Shown: positions 42,266-51,438 of the stretch, in pieces
Position numbering within the stretch: the first letter of the stretch is position 1
Layout of the letters: each line of letters begins with the position of its first letter
Source of the DNA: Paenibacillus sp. CF384
Lineage (GTDB): Bacteria; Bacillota; Bacilli; Paenibacillales; Paenibacillaceae
DNA length: 64,000 bases
Assembly (NCBI RefSeq): GCF_900106745.1
Contig: NZ_FNNV01000019.1
Location: forward strand, 1-64,000
Reading direction: 5' to 3'
Notes under the pieces: model-generated
Database searches by the model: none
Told to the model about the DNA's origin: nothing
What the model saw: only the letters and a program-made list of their open reading frames with translations
Position numbers and translations under genes: made by a program

Positions 42266-43762
42266 TTATCTGTTTGTCAGACTAACCGGTTGGGGTTCTA
42301 ATTTGATTCCCGCTGCTGCTTTCTCCTCGACCTGCCCCGTGCGTTTAATGAAGAAAGAAAGCAACAGACCGACAACGCCAATGCCAATAATGACTAGATA
42401 GGCATCATTAATCCCTTGAATCGTCGACTCCATGATCATATGCTCCTGTGAAGCATTACCGCCGGATACCATCATATCCTGAAGATGACTCTTCGTGCGG
42501 GTCGTCATAACCGTTACCAGCAAGGAGGTGCCAATAGCACCGGCCACTTGCTTAATCGTGTTGGAGATGGCTGTACCATGCGCATTGAGTTTCGCAGGCA
42601 ATTGGTTCAAACCCGCTGTCGTAATTGGCATCAGGAACATCGCCATCCCGAAACGTCTTCCTGTGGACATTAAGACCAGATAGGTATAACTGGTGGAATC
42701 GGTCAGATTCACGAAGCCGATTGTAGTTGCAATCGTAATGGCCATCCCGATAATGGACAACCACTTCGCGCCAAACTTATCGAACAGTTTACCCGTGATC
42801 GGCATCATAACGCCCATCAGAAGCGCCCCGGGCAACATCAGCAACCCGGACTCCAGCGCCGTGTAGCCACGTGCATTTTGCAAGTATAGAGGCAGCAGCA
42901 TCATATCCGCATACATCACCATCGTAACCGCAATATTAATAATGGTCGTCAGCGAGAACATACTATATTTGAACGTTCTAAGCTCCAGAAGCGGCTCTTT
43001 GGACACCAATTGCTTCCATGTGAAGAGGATCAAGGCGATCACGCCAACAACGATGGAAACGATGACTTCCGCGCTTGACCAGCCTTTACTACCGGCGCTG
43101 CTGAAACCGTAAAGCACGGCACCGAATCCGATCGTTGAGAGGAGTACGCTCCACAGGTCAATTTTCGGGAATTGTCGTTCCGCTACATTTCGGAGGAAGA
43201 CCATAGCGACTCCAATTACGATGACGGCAATCGGAATCATGCCATAGAACATCGTCCGCCAAGAGTAGTGCTCCATAACATATCCGGCTAGAGCTGGTCC
43301 AATTGCAGGTGCGAAAATAATCGCGAATCCGACCATGCCCATTGCTGCTCCTCGTTTGTCAGGAGGGAATACCGTTAGAATGACCGTCATTAGCAGCGGC
43401 ATGATGATACCGGCTCCGGCGGCTTGGATCAGTCGACCGACCAATAGAACATCAAAGTTAGGTGCGATTGCCGAAACGATCGTACCCCCGAGAAAAATAA
43501 CCATGGCGGTCTGGAACAGCTCACGTGTCGTAAACCGCTGCATGAGATAAGCTGTGATCGGAATTAATACACCGTTGACCAGCATATAGCCTGTAGTCAG
43601 CCATTGGGCCGTAGATGCCGCAATGTCAAAGTCAATCATAAGCTCCGGAAGCGCAACGCTCATAATCGTCTGATTCAAAACCGCGATGAACGCCCCCAGA
43701 ATCATAACAAACATCAGAGGACCTTTCTTAATACTGCTGATTTCAAGGCCTGAAGTACTCAT
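42266..43762 (-). CDS. MFS multidrug efflux transporter, DHA2 (EmrB/QacA) type
   Basis: A protein of about 498 residues with 14 predicted membrane segments, the DHA2 drug:proton antiporter layout. The N-terminal block FIAVLNQTIMSVALPELMIDFDIAASTAQWLTTGYMLVNGVLIP and the motif GRLIQAAGAGIIMPLLMTV are typical of EmrB-like exporters. ATG 43762 is used; a TTG at 43774 lies directly at the GAGGGG site and is less likely. It is the first gene of an operon with an SDR and is divergent from a TetR-family regulator that probably represses it. Confidence 0.9.
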   Translation of the reverse strand: MSTSGLEISSIKKGPLMFVMILGAFIAVLNQTIMSVALPELMIDFDIAASTAQWLTTGYMLVNGVLIPITAYLMQRFTTRELFQTAMVIFLGGTIVSAIAPNFDVLLVGRLIQAAGAGIIMPLLMTVILTVFPPDKRGAAMGMVGFAIIFAPAIGPALAGYVMEHYSWRTMFYGMIPIAVIVIGVAMVFLRNVAERQFPKIDLWSVLLSTIGFGAVLYGFSSAGSKGWSSAEVIVSIVVGVIALILFTWKQLVSKEPLLELRTFKYSMFSLTTIINIAVTMVMYADMMLLPLYLQNARGYTALESGLLMLPGALLMGVMMPITGKLFDKFGAKWLSIIGMAITIATTIGFVNLTDSTSYTYLVLMSTGRRFGMAMFLMPITTAGLNQLPAKLNAHGTAISNTIKQVAGAIGTSLLVTVMTTRTKSHLQDMMVSGGNASQEHMIMESTIQGINDAYLVIIGIGVVGLLLSFFIKRTGQVEEKAAAGIKLEPQPVSLTNR

Positions 43763-43988
43763 ATTATTGCTCAACCCCTCTTCGATGAACTAATTTACAC
43801 TATGTTGTATAATGTACCTAATGTAAGATTATAGCCACCGCACTACCCGATCACAAGCAACAGCTTTTCGCGATATGTAAATTAATTAACGTATCCGCCC
43901 CATTGTGTCGTCTAAACGAAACATCTTTTACGAAGTCTTTTAGAAGTGTCGTCCTGACAAAAGCGGTAAAGAAAGGGGCTTAGCTCTA

Positions 43989-44588
43989 ATGTCGGTAAAA
44001 TCACCACCACGGACGGATCCGCGTGTCCTTCGAACCCGTCAATTGATTCGAGATGCTTTCATCGATCTTCTTCAGGAACATGAGCTCGAGAAAATTACGG
44101 TTAATCGCATTGCCGAACGCTCCACGATCAGTCGCGTCACTTTCTATCTTCATTACCGGGATATTCCGGATCTCATGGAGCGGATGGCGGATGACATGAT
44201 CAATGAAATTCACTCGATCTTGAAAGAAGTGCCGGACCAGCCCCAAGCAGAGGTAGATTGGACCATCCTGCTACGAATTCTCGAACATATCGCGGACAAT
44301 TCGAAGTTTTACACGGTGCTTCTGGCTTCCAAACGAGTATCTGTGTTCACCGAACGCCTTATGAATCTAATGGTTGAACTTATTACCAAGCGAGCAGAGA
44401 GCCGAATCGCTTCCTCAACTACTCCGGCTGTGAACGTTCCAAACGACATTGCCATCTGGTATGGCTCCTCCGCATTCATCGGTACGATCGTCTGCTGGCT
44501 TCGTAATGACATGCCGTACACGCCGCTTTATCTCGCTAAGCAGCTCTCTCTGTTGTTCCGTCTACATCAAACTCCTTCCCCTACATAA
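43989..44588 (+). CDS. TetR/AcrR family transcriptional regulator
   Basis: A 199-residue repressor. The N-terminal helix-turn-helix (about 15-60) reads RQLIRDAFIDLLQEHELEKITVNRIAERSTISRVTFYLHYRDIPDLMERM. The C-terminal helical ligand domain resembles the TetR_C_33 group (FYTVLLASKRVSVFTERLMNLM). AGGGG lies 10 bases before the ATG. It is divergent from the DHA2 exporter-SDR operon across a 226-base gap, the classic layout for a drug-responsive repressor and its exporter. The gap contains TATAAT at 43808-43813. Confidence 0.9.
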   Translation: MSVKSPPRTDPRVLRTRQLIRDAFIDLLQEHELEKITVNRIAERSTISRVTFYLHYRDIPDLMERMADDMINEIHSILKEVPDQPQAEVDWTILLRILEHIADNSKFYTVLLASKRVSVFTERLMNLMVELITKRAESRIASSTTPAVNVPNDIAIWYGSSAFIGTIVCWLRNDMPYTPLYLAKQLSLLFRLHQTPSPT

Positions 44589-44604
44589 TGTCTTCCCATA
44601 GAAA

Positions 44605-44643
44605 AAGCGTCGGACAAGGTTCTAGCAACCTTGTCCGACGCTT
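44605..44643. terminator. Bidirectional terminator, perfect 17-bp stem
   Basis: AAGCGTCGGACAAGGTT (44605-44621) and its exact complement (44627-44643) flank a CTAGC loop, with A- and T-rich flanks. It lies between the convergent TetR and YVTN genes. Confidence 0.85.
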
Positions 44644-44670
44644 CTTTGCGGCATCGCTGGAGTTATCGAA

Positions 44671-45957
44671 TTAGAATAATAGAATTGGCGTAATCACGAC
44701 TCCATCAGAGAATGCACCGGCAGGCAATGTGGCGATGATCTCGTTCGTTGCCGTAGCAATCACTTTGATGCAAGCACCGTTTAAACAGGTAACGAATAAG
44801 CGTGAACCATCCGGCGTGATCGCCATCGTAGTCGGGGTGGTCCCGCTGTTAAGAAAAATCGTAGTAATCAGAGCTAATGAAACGGGATTATACAGAAAGA
44901 TTTGATCCTGTTCGCTGGCCACATAAAGTCTCGTGCCATCAGGCGTAATCGCGACGCTGGTGGTGAAGTTGCCGGGAGGCAAGAATATGGCGCTGATCGG
45001 CGTGAAGGTGATTACGTCGATGACGGATACGGTTCCTGATGTAAAATCCGCCGTATATACGACGGTTCCGGCCGGATTAATGGCAAGGTTGGCCGGCTGA
45101 TCGGAATCGGGCAGCATAATGTTGGTGATGATCGTATTGGACAAGGTATCGATGACCGTAAGCGTGTCATCCCCCGGATTGCATACGTAAGCCCGAGAGC
45201 CGTCCGTATTCATGACGATGCGGCGCGGATCGACGGCAGTTAAATAAGGGATAAACCCAATAATCGCGCTTGTTGCGGTGTCTATGATTCGGATGGATGA
45301 ATCGTTCCGGCAAGCCACATAGAGACGGGTGCCGTCAGGCGTTACGGCCATACCGGCAGGTACACTCGTGATCGGCAGTGTGATGACATTGGTTACCGTG
45401 TTCGTTCTCGTGTCGATAACCATGACCGACCTGACTTCATCCGAGGCATATACGTTCGTCCCATCCGGCGAAACGGCAAGATAGAGGGCATCGAACGGTG
45501 TATCAATGGTCGTCACCAGGTTATTGGTACCGGTATCGAATACCGATATGGAAGGACCTAGATTCGCGACATAGGCGAACAATAGATCATTCACCTGACT
45601 GAGCTCACCTACCAGAAAATAGGGATCCACGGCATCGTTCTCTCTCGTGACCGAGATGGCAACGGCCACCGTGCTTCCTCCTAATCCGCTTGTAATGACC
45701 CGAACCCCAAAGACTTCTAGATTGGCGAACACATCGTTAAGCGTGAACGACGAACCGGACTCGCTCATCGAGTTAAGCGAAACCAGCTGCACCGCGTAAA
45801 TCGTTCTACTGCCGATCCCGCCTCCGGGCGGGTTAAGGGTATACGCTTCTATGCCCACTTTCACCGGCAGCCGCCCTGTATTCGCAACGTGGATAGACAT
45901 GCTGACCATGCGTGGTGCCTGGGTATTTTGAATCGGGCCTGTATCATAGATTGGCAT
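44671..45957 (-). CDS. Seven-bladed YVTN beta-propeller protein without signal peptide (candidate spore-surface protein)
   Basis: A 428-residue protein. ATG 45957 is chosen because GGAGGAGG lies 7 bases upstream; a longer in-frame start at 46017 has none. Residues 1 to about 135 form a beta-rich domain (MPIYDTGPIQNTQAP, SIHVANTGRLPVKVGIEAY, VRVITSGLGGSTVAVAISV). Seven YVTN-type blades follow, each with VxPDGTxLYVA and ID(T)xTNxVxxxI, enough for a closed propeller. No signal peptide, membrane anchor or sorting motif is seen. A strong sigma-K promoter match upstream (45997-46024) points to late mother-cell expression and deposition on the spore coat or exosporium. The function of the propeller is unknown. 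Confidence 0.88.
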   Translation of the reverse strand: MPIYDTGPIQNTQAPRMVSMSIHVANTGRLPVKVGIEAYTLNPPGGGIGSRTIYAVQLVSLNSMSESGSSFTLNDVFANLEVFGVRVITSGLGGSTVAVAISVTRENDAVDPYFLVGELSQVNDLLFAYVANLGPSISVFDTGTNNLVTTIDTPFDALYLAVSPDGTNVYASDEVRSVMVIDTRTNTVTNVITLPITSVPAGMAVTPDGTRLYVACRNDSSIRIIDTATSAIIGFIPYLTAVDPRRIVMNTDGSRAYVCNPGDDTLTVIDTLSNTIITNIMLPDSDQPANLAINPAGTVVYTADFTSGTVSVIDVITFTPISAIFLPPGNFTTSVAITPDGTRLYVASEQDQIFLYNPVSLALITTIFLNSGTTPTTMAITPDGSRLFVTCLNGACIKVIATATNEIIATLPAGAFSDGVVITPILLF

Positions 45958-45996
45958 AACTCGTCCTCCTCCATATAGGATGAATACTCTACTAGC

Positions 45997-46024
45997 TACT
46001 ATATGGTAGAGAGACAAGTTTGGT
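45997..46024 (-). promoter_or_regulatory. Sigma-K-type promoter of the YVTN propeller gene
   Basis: The minus strand shows AC (46023-46024), a 17-base spacer and CATATAGTA (45997-46005). This is an exact match to the Bacillus sigma-K consensus AC-N17-CATANNNTA. It lies 40 bases upstream of the start codon. Confidence 0.65.
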
Positions 46025-46041
46025 TATGGATATCTGACTCA

Positions 46042-47373
46042 CTAACCGCGGGAAGCCTGCGCTTGCCGTTTACCGGATAACGAGTACCAGAACAGCATGC
46101 ACAATGAGCATATGCTCACGGCAATCAATACACCGTATACATATTCGTACGCATGCATCAGCGAATATTTCTTATGGAATTCAAGCAGCAAGCCGCACAC
46201 CGCAACGGATAATGAACCGCCGAAAAACTGGATGAGCTGCATAAATCCCATACCTGAACCGATGAGCTCGGCTGGTAGAATCCGTGACGTTTCATTGTTT
46301 AACGATGCCAGTGTCGCGGAGGCAGCCGGTGAGAAGAACAAGTAACCGATCAAGATGACAAGCGGTGATGCGCCGAGCTCAAACCTAAAGAGGATCAATA
46401 CGGATGCTAGAAGACCGTGACCGAGAATGAGGAATCGCAAGTTGCCGTACTGATCAATCCAGCGTCCGAAGAATCGTGTCAGAAAGGCAGATAACACCGC
46501 TCCGGGTGCAATCATGAAGCCAATGACCAATGGTGTTTTGTCGAATAGATTCGCAAGGGCGAGCGGCATCAGGAACAGGTTGCCGAGATTCATAACCAAG
46601 ATGCTGAAACCGACAAGAAGCAGCTTTAAGTACGTTGGTTTGGACAAGAGCTGCGGGTTAATAAACGTTTCTTTGGCCTGTTTGAGATGCCAGGCATGAA
46701 GGATGATGGATAGTAACCCGGCAATGAGCCAGATGACCGACCGATGCGTAACGGCAATCAGAAGTGCCGCGGCATTCACCACGGTAAGGACGGCACCTAC
46801 TAGATCAAACCGAAACGGCTTTGGTTCTTCCTTGGGCAGCAGTCGCAGCAGAATCGGAAGCAGGACAAGCACAATGCAAGTAACGGCGAACAACCCGTTC
46901 CAGCCGATGTACTCGCTGATCAGCCCGCCGACAATCGGCCCAAGTCCGAATGCCATAGCTGAGCCCGCCGATATCATCGATATCGTTCTGCCGCGCCGTT
47001 CATAAGGGATATAACGGCTGGCGAGAACCAGACCAAGTCCGGCCATCGCGCCGGAGCCCGCAGACTGTGCGATGCGCGCGAGCAGCAGCGTTTGGAAATT
47101 GGTCGCCAGAATCCCGATAACAGAGGAAAGCCCCAGTATCAGGAGTCCGACTGCCACCAACCTTCGGATCGGCAGCACGTCGGAGAGTCTGCTGTAAATA
47201 ACGGTCGATAGGGCATATCCGATGGAGTAGCTGGAAACGATCCACGATCCAAGCACCGCCGAAACGCCAATGTCTTGAATGATACTCGGAATGGATACGT
47301 TAAACATCGTCGTATTCATCACAACGATAAACAAGCCGAACGTCCAGACCGGCATTACGATTTTGTCATTCAT
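46042..47373 (-). CDS. MFS transporter (drug/metabolite efflux type)
   Basis: A 443-residue membrane protein with 12-14 predicted segments. The N-terminal block FIVVMNTTMFNVSIPSIIQDIGVSAVLGSWIVSSYSIGYAL and the following YSRLSDVLPIRRLVAVG match drug-proton antiporters of the MFS (tetracycline-exporter-like DHA2 style). It follows an isochorismatase-like hydrolase gene by 40 bases on the same strand, so both are probably one transcript. It ends 18 bases before the sigma-K promoter of the YVTN gene. The substrate is unknown. Confidence 0.87.
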   Translation of the reverse strand: MNDKIVMPVWTFGLFIVVMNTTMFNVSIPSIIQDIGVSAVLGSWIVSSYSIGYALSTVIYSRLSDVLPIRRLVAVGLLILGLSSVIGILATNFQTLLLARIAQSAGSGAMAGLGLVLASRYIPYERRGRTISMISAGSAMAFGLGPIVGGLISEYIGWNGLFAVTCIVLVLLPILLRLLPKEEPKPFRFDLVGAVLTVVNAAALLIAVTHRSVIWLIAGLLSIILHAWHLKQAKETFINPQLLSKPTYLKLLLVGFSILVMNLGNLFLMPLALANLFDKTPLVIGFMIAPGAVLSAFLTRFFGRWIDQYGNLRFLILGHGLLASVLILFRFELGASPLVILIGYLFFSPAASATLASLNNETSRILPAELIGSGMGFMQLIQFFGGSLSVAVCGLLLEFHKKYSLMHAYEYVYGVLIAVSICSLCMLFWYSLSGKRQAQASRG

Positions 47374-47413
47374 GGGGGTACCTTCCTAATCTTAAGCTTT
47401 CCGTGCATGCTTC

Positions 47414-48040
47414 TTACAACTCGAGTGTAGCAAGCAGTTCTTCCGTTGTTACAATGGCATGCGCGAAAGTCGGCCCGTTAATGACATGCGCCGCATGCAT
47501 CGCCTCTTGTGTGAAAGCCGCTGTGGCATCTTTCACAAGAGTCACATGGTAACCTAGCTCCATGCCGAAACGTCCGGTCGATTCAATGCACGTGTTGGCT
47601 ATCATACCGATTAGAATGATCTTTTGTAAACCGTGCATTTTCAGTTGATGATCCAGATCCGTGTTCGCGAACCCGCTGCTTCCCCAGTGCTCCTTGATAA
47701 TCACATCGCCATGCTGCGGTTGAAAATCCGCATGAAATTCCCCGCCCCATGTGCCCTTGGCAAACGATTGTCTTTCTTTGGCCCCAAGCTGATAGGGAGT
47801 CGGGTGATTCCATGTTTCGTAATCATCGGGTTCCGCTCTATGATGAGGCACGAAAAAAACACGAATGCCGGCCTTCCGAGCCGCTGCGACAATTGCTCTG
47901 AGATGGTCGAGCAAGTTTACGGAATCGCTTATTTCCTTCGTTCGCGGATAAATCTTGCCTTCCGGTGCTAAGAAATCATTATACGGATCCACCAGAAGAA
48001 GTCCTGTCGTCGTACTGTCGTAAGTCTTGGTCATTGTCAT
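47414..48040 (-). CDS. Cysteine hydrolase of the isochorismatase/nicotinamidase family
   Basis: A 208-residue cytoplasmic hydrolase. The catalytic triad of this family is visible: D18 (LLLVDPYNDF), the lysine in VIIKEHWGSSGF, and the cysteine in GMIANTCIESTGR, preceded by the cis-peptide region. It would hydrolyse an amide or vinyl-ether bond; the substrate cannot be predicted. ATG 48040 is preferred because GAAGGG lies 6 bases upstream; the in-frame start at 48055 lies within that site. It probably shares a transcript with the downstream MFS transporter. Confidence 0.88.
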   Translation of the reverse strand: MTMTKTYDSTTTGLLLVDPYNDFLAPEGKIYPRTKEISDSVNLLDHLRAIVAAARKAGIRVFFVPHHRAEPDDYETWNHPTPYQLGAKERQSFAKGTWGGEFHADFQPQHGDVIIKEHWGSSGFANTDLDHQLKMHGLQKIILIGMIANTCIESTGRFGMELGYHVTLVKDATAAFTQEAMHAAHVINGPTFAHAIVTTEELLATLEL

Positions 48041-48227
48041 CACACACCCTTCCATTGGTTCAGTTTCCCCATAAAAGGCGATATGAATCGTAACTTTATT
48101 GTTACTTTTTCGTTACCTTTCTGTCATTCCTTCGATGGCCAGACTGGTTAATATGTAGTTGTAAGGCAAGACAAGTTGTCAACGTCAACCGTCCTAGTCC
48201 ACAATAATAAGAAGAGGTGTATATAGC

Positions 48228-48842
48228 ATGTTGAAGAATACAGAAGCAAGATCATCGGTGAAATTAGGAACCAAACTGGCCCTGGCCGGATTGATTGCAG
48301 TAGGCTCGATGGCAGTTATTACGCATTCGAATGTAAATGCAGCATCGGTAAAAGCAGCTAACACCCTTAGCGCACAGCAGGGCAGCACATATATCAAGAA
48401 CATCTATAGTCTTGCAAAAGAAGGTAAAATTCCCGGACTAAACGCAATCGCAGGCAAAACGCCAATCTCTGCCGTCCATTACAAATGGGGCGCACCAGAA
48501 GTTGGGGGCGACTTAAAGGGCAACCATTATGAAATGTACAATTTCGGCATGGGTCAAGGCGCCTACGGTTTCGGTATCAACAAATCCGGCGTCATCTACG
48601 ATCTACGCAATTTCGGACAGTCCGTGGATCGGACGGTTGGCGTTAAGTCATTGACGTTCGCATCCGTTATCAAAACGCTGGGTATGCCCAAAGAAGTTCG
48701 CTACAATGGTACGGACAAAATCTACGTCTATCATCCATCAACGAAATACGAACTGAAATTCGTCGGCCCGAGCAAGGTCGTTAAAGGTAAAGTTGCTCAT
48801 ATCGATCACATCAACGTTTACGCGGGTAAAGCGAATCTGTAA
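48228..48842 (+). CDS. Secreted YjgB-like protein (DUF4309)
   Basis: A 204-residue exported protein with a signal peptide (about 1-39; basic N-terminus, hydrophobic LALAGLIAVGSMAVI, cleavage near VNA-AS). The mature part contains IKNIYSLAKEGKIPGLNAIAGKTPISAVHYKWGAPE and a GAYGFGINKSGVIYDLRNFG stretch typical of the YjgB/DUF4309 family. The role is unknown; Bacillus homologues are associated with the cell envelope or general stress. It stands alone between a divergent hydrolase gene and a bidirectional terminator. Confidence 0.82.
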   Translation: MLKNTEARSSVKLGTKLALAGLIAVGSMAVITHSNVNAASVKAANTLSAQQGSTYIKNIYSLAKEGKIPGLNAIAGKTPISAVHYKWGAPEVGGDLKGNHYEMYNFGMGQGAYGFGINKSGVIYDLRNFGQSVDRTVGVKSLTFASVIKTLGMPKEVRYNGTDKIYVYHPSTKYELKFVGPSKVVKGKVAHIDHINVYAGKANL

Positions 48843-48872
48843 TAACCGGCAGCGCGAATAATACGAAATAGC

Positions 48873-48915
48873 AATCGCCCCTACCTGGCCTTCTCGGCCA
48901 AGCAGGGGCGATTGT
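48873..48915. terminator. Bidirectional terminator
   Basis: CAATCGCCCCTACCTGGCC pairs with GGCCAAGCAGGGGCGATTG (two imperfect pairs) around a 5-base loop, followed by TTTCGTT. It sits between the convergent YjgB-like and alpha/beta hydrolase genes. Confidence 0.8.
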
Positions 48916-48920
48916 TTCGT

Positions 48921-49973
48921 TCAGCCGAAAAATTCCTTTAGCAGTTTCACAGTTTCCTGCGGACTCTGCTCTGCGATCCAGTGTCCCGCTTTATTGATTT
49001 TGACCATTTTCATGTCAGCAGCATTTTGCTTCAGAAACTCTTCCAGCGTATGACCCGTGGAGTCCCAGCCGGCAATACCAAGTGCAGGCACGGACAGCTT
49101 CTTATAGCTTTTCAGATCATCGATATCTTGTCTAAACGTGCTGTACCAACCATTACTAGCGCGAATCGCATCCGCACTGGCATATGCCGCATAGTAGATA
49201 TCTTTGGTCTCTTGCGTCATCGGCGGTTTGCCATAAGCCAAGTAATGAAAGAGCCAATCTTGAAAGATGCTCATTTGTTTGCCTTGCAGCAGCTGTTCGG
49301 GCAGTTCCGGTACGGAATTGAGCGCAAACCACCATGGATAAATGGGCCGTTCACCAGGGCTCATGTCGTACACGCCTGGCGGAGCCACGAGCGGAATGTT
49401 CAGAAATCCTTCGAACGGATGCGGTACATCCATCATCACAAGTTTTGTCGTAGCCTCCGGGTATTGAGCTGCATACGCATAAGCAACCTGTGCCCCGATA
49501 TCGTGTCCTACCATATGAACCTTGTCATAACCAAGCTCTTTGACCAACGCATGAATATCAGAAGACAGGGTCTTCTTATCGTAACCGGTCGGTGGTTTGT
49601 CAGAGCTCCCCATTCCCCGATATTCAACGACGTACACATGATAGTTCTTCGCAAGTTCCGGCATGATTTTGTGATACGCATACCAGTTCTGCGGCCACCC
49701 GGGAAGCAGGAACAGCGGTTTCCCCTTGCCGCCTTCCACATAGTGAAGCGTGACTCCGTTTACTTTCTTGTATCCGTTCTTGAATCCGGGAACCTTCTTA
49801 ATGAGCTCCTGATCGGAGAACTTCTTCCTGTCCATATCGGGATCAGCAGGATGGTGAATGACCGCAAGAGCCGCTTCACTCCGATTATCGTAACCCGTGA
49901 AAGCAGATAGAAACAGCCCCATTACCAACGATATCGCCAACAAGCCGAACAGTTTTGCCTTTCTACTGCCCAT
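48921..49973 (-). CDS. Exported or membrane-anchored alpha/beta hydrolase (epoxide hydrolase/dehalogenase-like)
   Basis: A 350-residue protein. The N-terminus carries a signal peptide or anchor (AKLFGLLAISLVMGLFLSAF, no lipobox). The alpha/beta hydrolase fold shows the oxyanion motif LLPGWPQNW, the nucleophile elbow MVGHDIGAQVAYAYA with an aspartate (D158) and a C-terminal catalytic histidine in KAGHWIAEQSP. An Asp nucleophile points to epoxide hydrolase or haloalkane dehalogenase chemistry. The start is ATG 49973, with GGAGGA 7-8 bases upstream. The 10-bp hairpin at 49992-50046 abuts its ribosome binding site. Confidence 0.86.
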   Translation of the reverse strand: MGSRKAKLFGLLAISLVMGLFLSAFTGYDNRSEAALAVIHHPADPDMDRKKFSDQELIKKVPGFKNGYKKVNGVTLHYVEGGKGKPLFLLPGWPQNWYAYHKIMPELAKNYHVYVVEYRGMGSSDKPPTGYDKKTLSSDIHALVKELGYDKVHMVGHDIGAQVAYAYAAQYPEATTKLVMMDVPHPFEGFLNIPLVAPPGVYDMSPGERPIYPWWFALNSVPELPEQLLQGKQMSIFQDWLFHYLAYGKPPMTQETKDIYYAAYASADAIRASNGWYSTFRQDIDDLKSYKKLSVPALGIAGWDSTGHTLEEFLKQNAADMKMVKINKAGHWIAEQSPQETVKLLKEFFG

Positions 49974-49991
49974 AACAATTCCTCCGCATAC

Positions 49992-50046
49992 GCGCATCTG
50001 TAGATGGCTATTATTATATTCACGCCATTATTATGGACAGATGCGC
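49992..50046 (-). promoter_or_regulatory. Long imperfect hairpin upstream of the alpha/beta hydrolase gene
   Basis: GCGCATCTGT (49992-50001) and its exact complement (50037-50046) enclose a second pairing ATGGC/GCCAT. There is no T run on the minus strand, and the stem base is about 7 bases from the AGGA site of the next gene. It may be a processing or translational control structure or a degenerate terminator of the MFS gene. Confidence 0.45.
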
Positions 50047-50084
50047 TGCGGTTATTACATGGGCTCGCTTTCCAACGCTCCCTA

Positions 50085-51263
50085 TTATTGCGATGTTAAT
50101 TTAGTGAAATATCGATTAAACGTGAAGGAATAAATCAGTACATAGATGACGATTAGTGCAGCAAACAGATTGAAAATAACCAACGACAAGTTCAGATTGA
50201 AGAATTGTGTCAGTACGCCGACAGCAACCGGAGGGACGATAAACCCGAAATACGCACATAGATAAAATGCGGATATGACGCGAGGACGTTCTTCCGGCTT
50301 CGGAAGCTGCCCGGCAAACCGCAAAGCAACCTGAAACGTCCATCCGGCGCCTATTCCTTGAATTAAAATGCCTGCCCATAATAAGAATAAGCTCTCTGCT
50401 TGACCCGAAAAAACGATGCTCCACGACCCAATGGCCAGAGACAGGATTGCAATCCGCATCCGTGTAACGGGATTACGCGGCCAAGGGAAGAACTGCATCA
50501 GCGCTCCGAGGCCTAGAAGCGCGAAGATTAACAAGCCCGAAATGGACAGGTTGTTCGTGTGAATCACATGCTTAACGAAGGATGGGATTAGCGAGAGCAC
50601 AACGCCGCCTAACGTAAAGACGGTAAAGATCGGTAGTCCGATAAATGACCAGAAGTGCGCACTAATATTGTCAGGTACACCAAGCGAAATCTTAGCTTTG
50701 GCTTGCTTCTTCGCTTCCAAATCCTCGTGTTTAGGCAGCATCTCCAGCACAAGCAGAGAACTGAACAACATGACGATCAAGATCCAGAAAGGCAAACGAA
50801 GCGGCTGAACATGCAAGTATTGCACGATTAAACCCGAAGTCGCCGGGCCTAAGCCAAAACCGATGTTCACCACTGCCCCCGATAACTTGAGCGCTATGCC
50901 CACTTTGTCTTTGGCGCTTTGCTTGATTAGAAACGCACTGGCCGCACCTGTAAAAGCACCATACGCGACGCCTTCCAAAATCCTTGCAGCATACAGCATC
51001 CAAGTGTCCGTACTAATGCCGAACAGCACGGTTGACGCGATTGATATCCAAATACTGTAACGAAGCACTCGTTTCAATCCCCAAGCATTCGCTCTCGCTC
51101 CTACGACAAGTAACGTTGGCAGCAGGACAGCCGCATATACGGCAAACAAAATCGTGATTTCCAGACTGCTGAGCTGATAGTGCTCCCCATACAAAGGGAA
51201 TAACGAAGAAATATAAGTGGCCCCGCAGGACATGATTAAAATAACCCAAAGCATCTTCTTCAT
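50085..51263 (-). CDS. MFS transporter, 12 membrane segments
   Basis: A 392-residue membrane protein with about 12 predicted segments and the MFS signature region GARANAWGLKRVLRYSIW between TM2 and TM3. It belongs to the sugar/drug exporter-like DHA1 group. It lies 175 bases downstream of a MarR-family regulator gene on the same strand, a common repressor-exporter arrangement. The substrate is not predictable from sequence. Confidence 0.86.
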   Translation of the reverse strand: MKKMLWVILIMSCGATYISSLFPLYGEHYQLSSLEITILFAVYAAVLLPTLLVVGARANAWGLKRVLRYSIWISIASTVLFGISTDTWMLYAARILEGVAYGAFTGAASAFLIKQSAKDKVGIALKLSGAVVNIGFGLGPATSGLIVQYLHVQPLRLPFWILIVMLFSSLLVLEMLPKHEDLEAKKQAKAKISLGVPDNISAHFWSFIGLPIFTVFTLGGVVLSLIPSFVKHVIHTNNLSISGLLIFALLGLGALMQFFPWPRNPVTRMRIAILSLAIGSWSIVFSGQAESLFLLWAGILIQGIGAGWTFQVALRFAGQLPKPEERPRVISAFYLCAYFGFIVPPVAVGVLTQFFNLNLSLVIFNLFAALIVIYVLIYSFTFNRYFTKLTSQ

Positions 51264-51438
51264 GTAATTTCTCTTCTCCTCACAGGTTCAGTCATTTTAG
51301 TGTGCTACAGGTTGACTTGATTATTACAAGCATCCCAAACTAATTGGTCTTATATGCCCCTATTTAAAAAACAACCATACATCGAATCGACGATAATAAC
51401 GAATGCTACCATTACCGTCGATATCCGCAGTCCATCTG

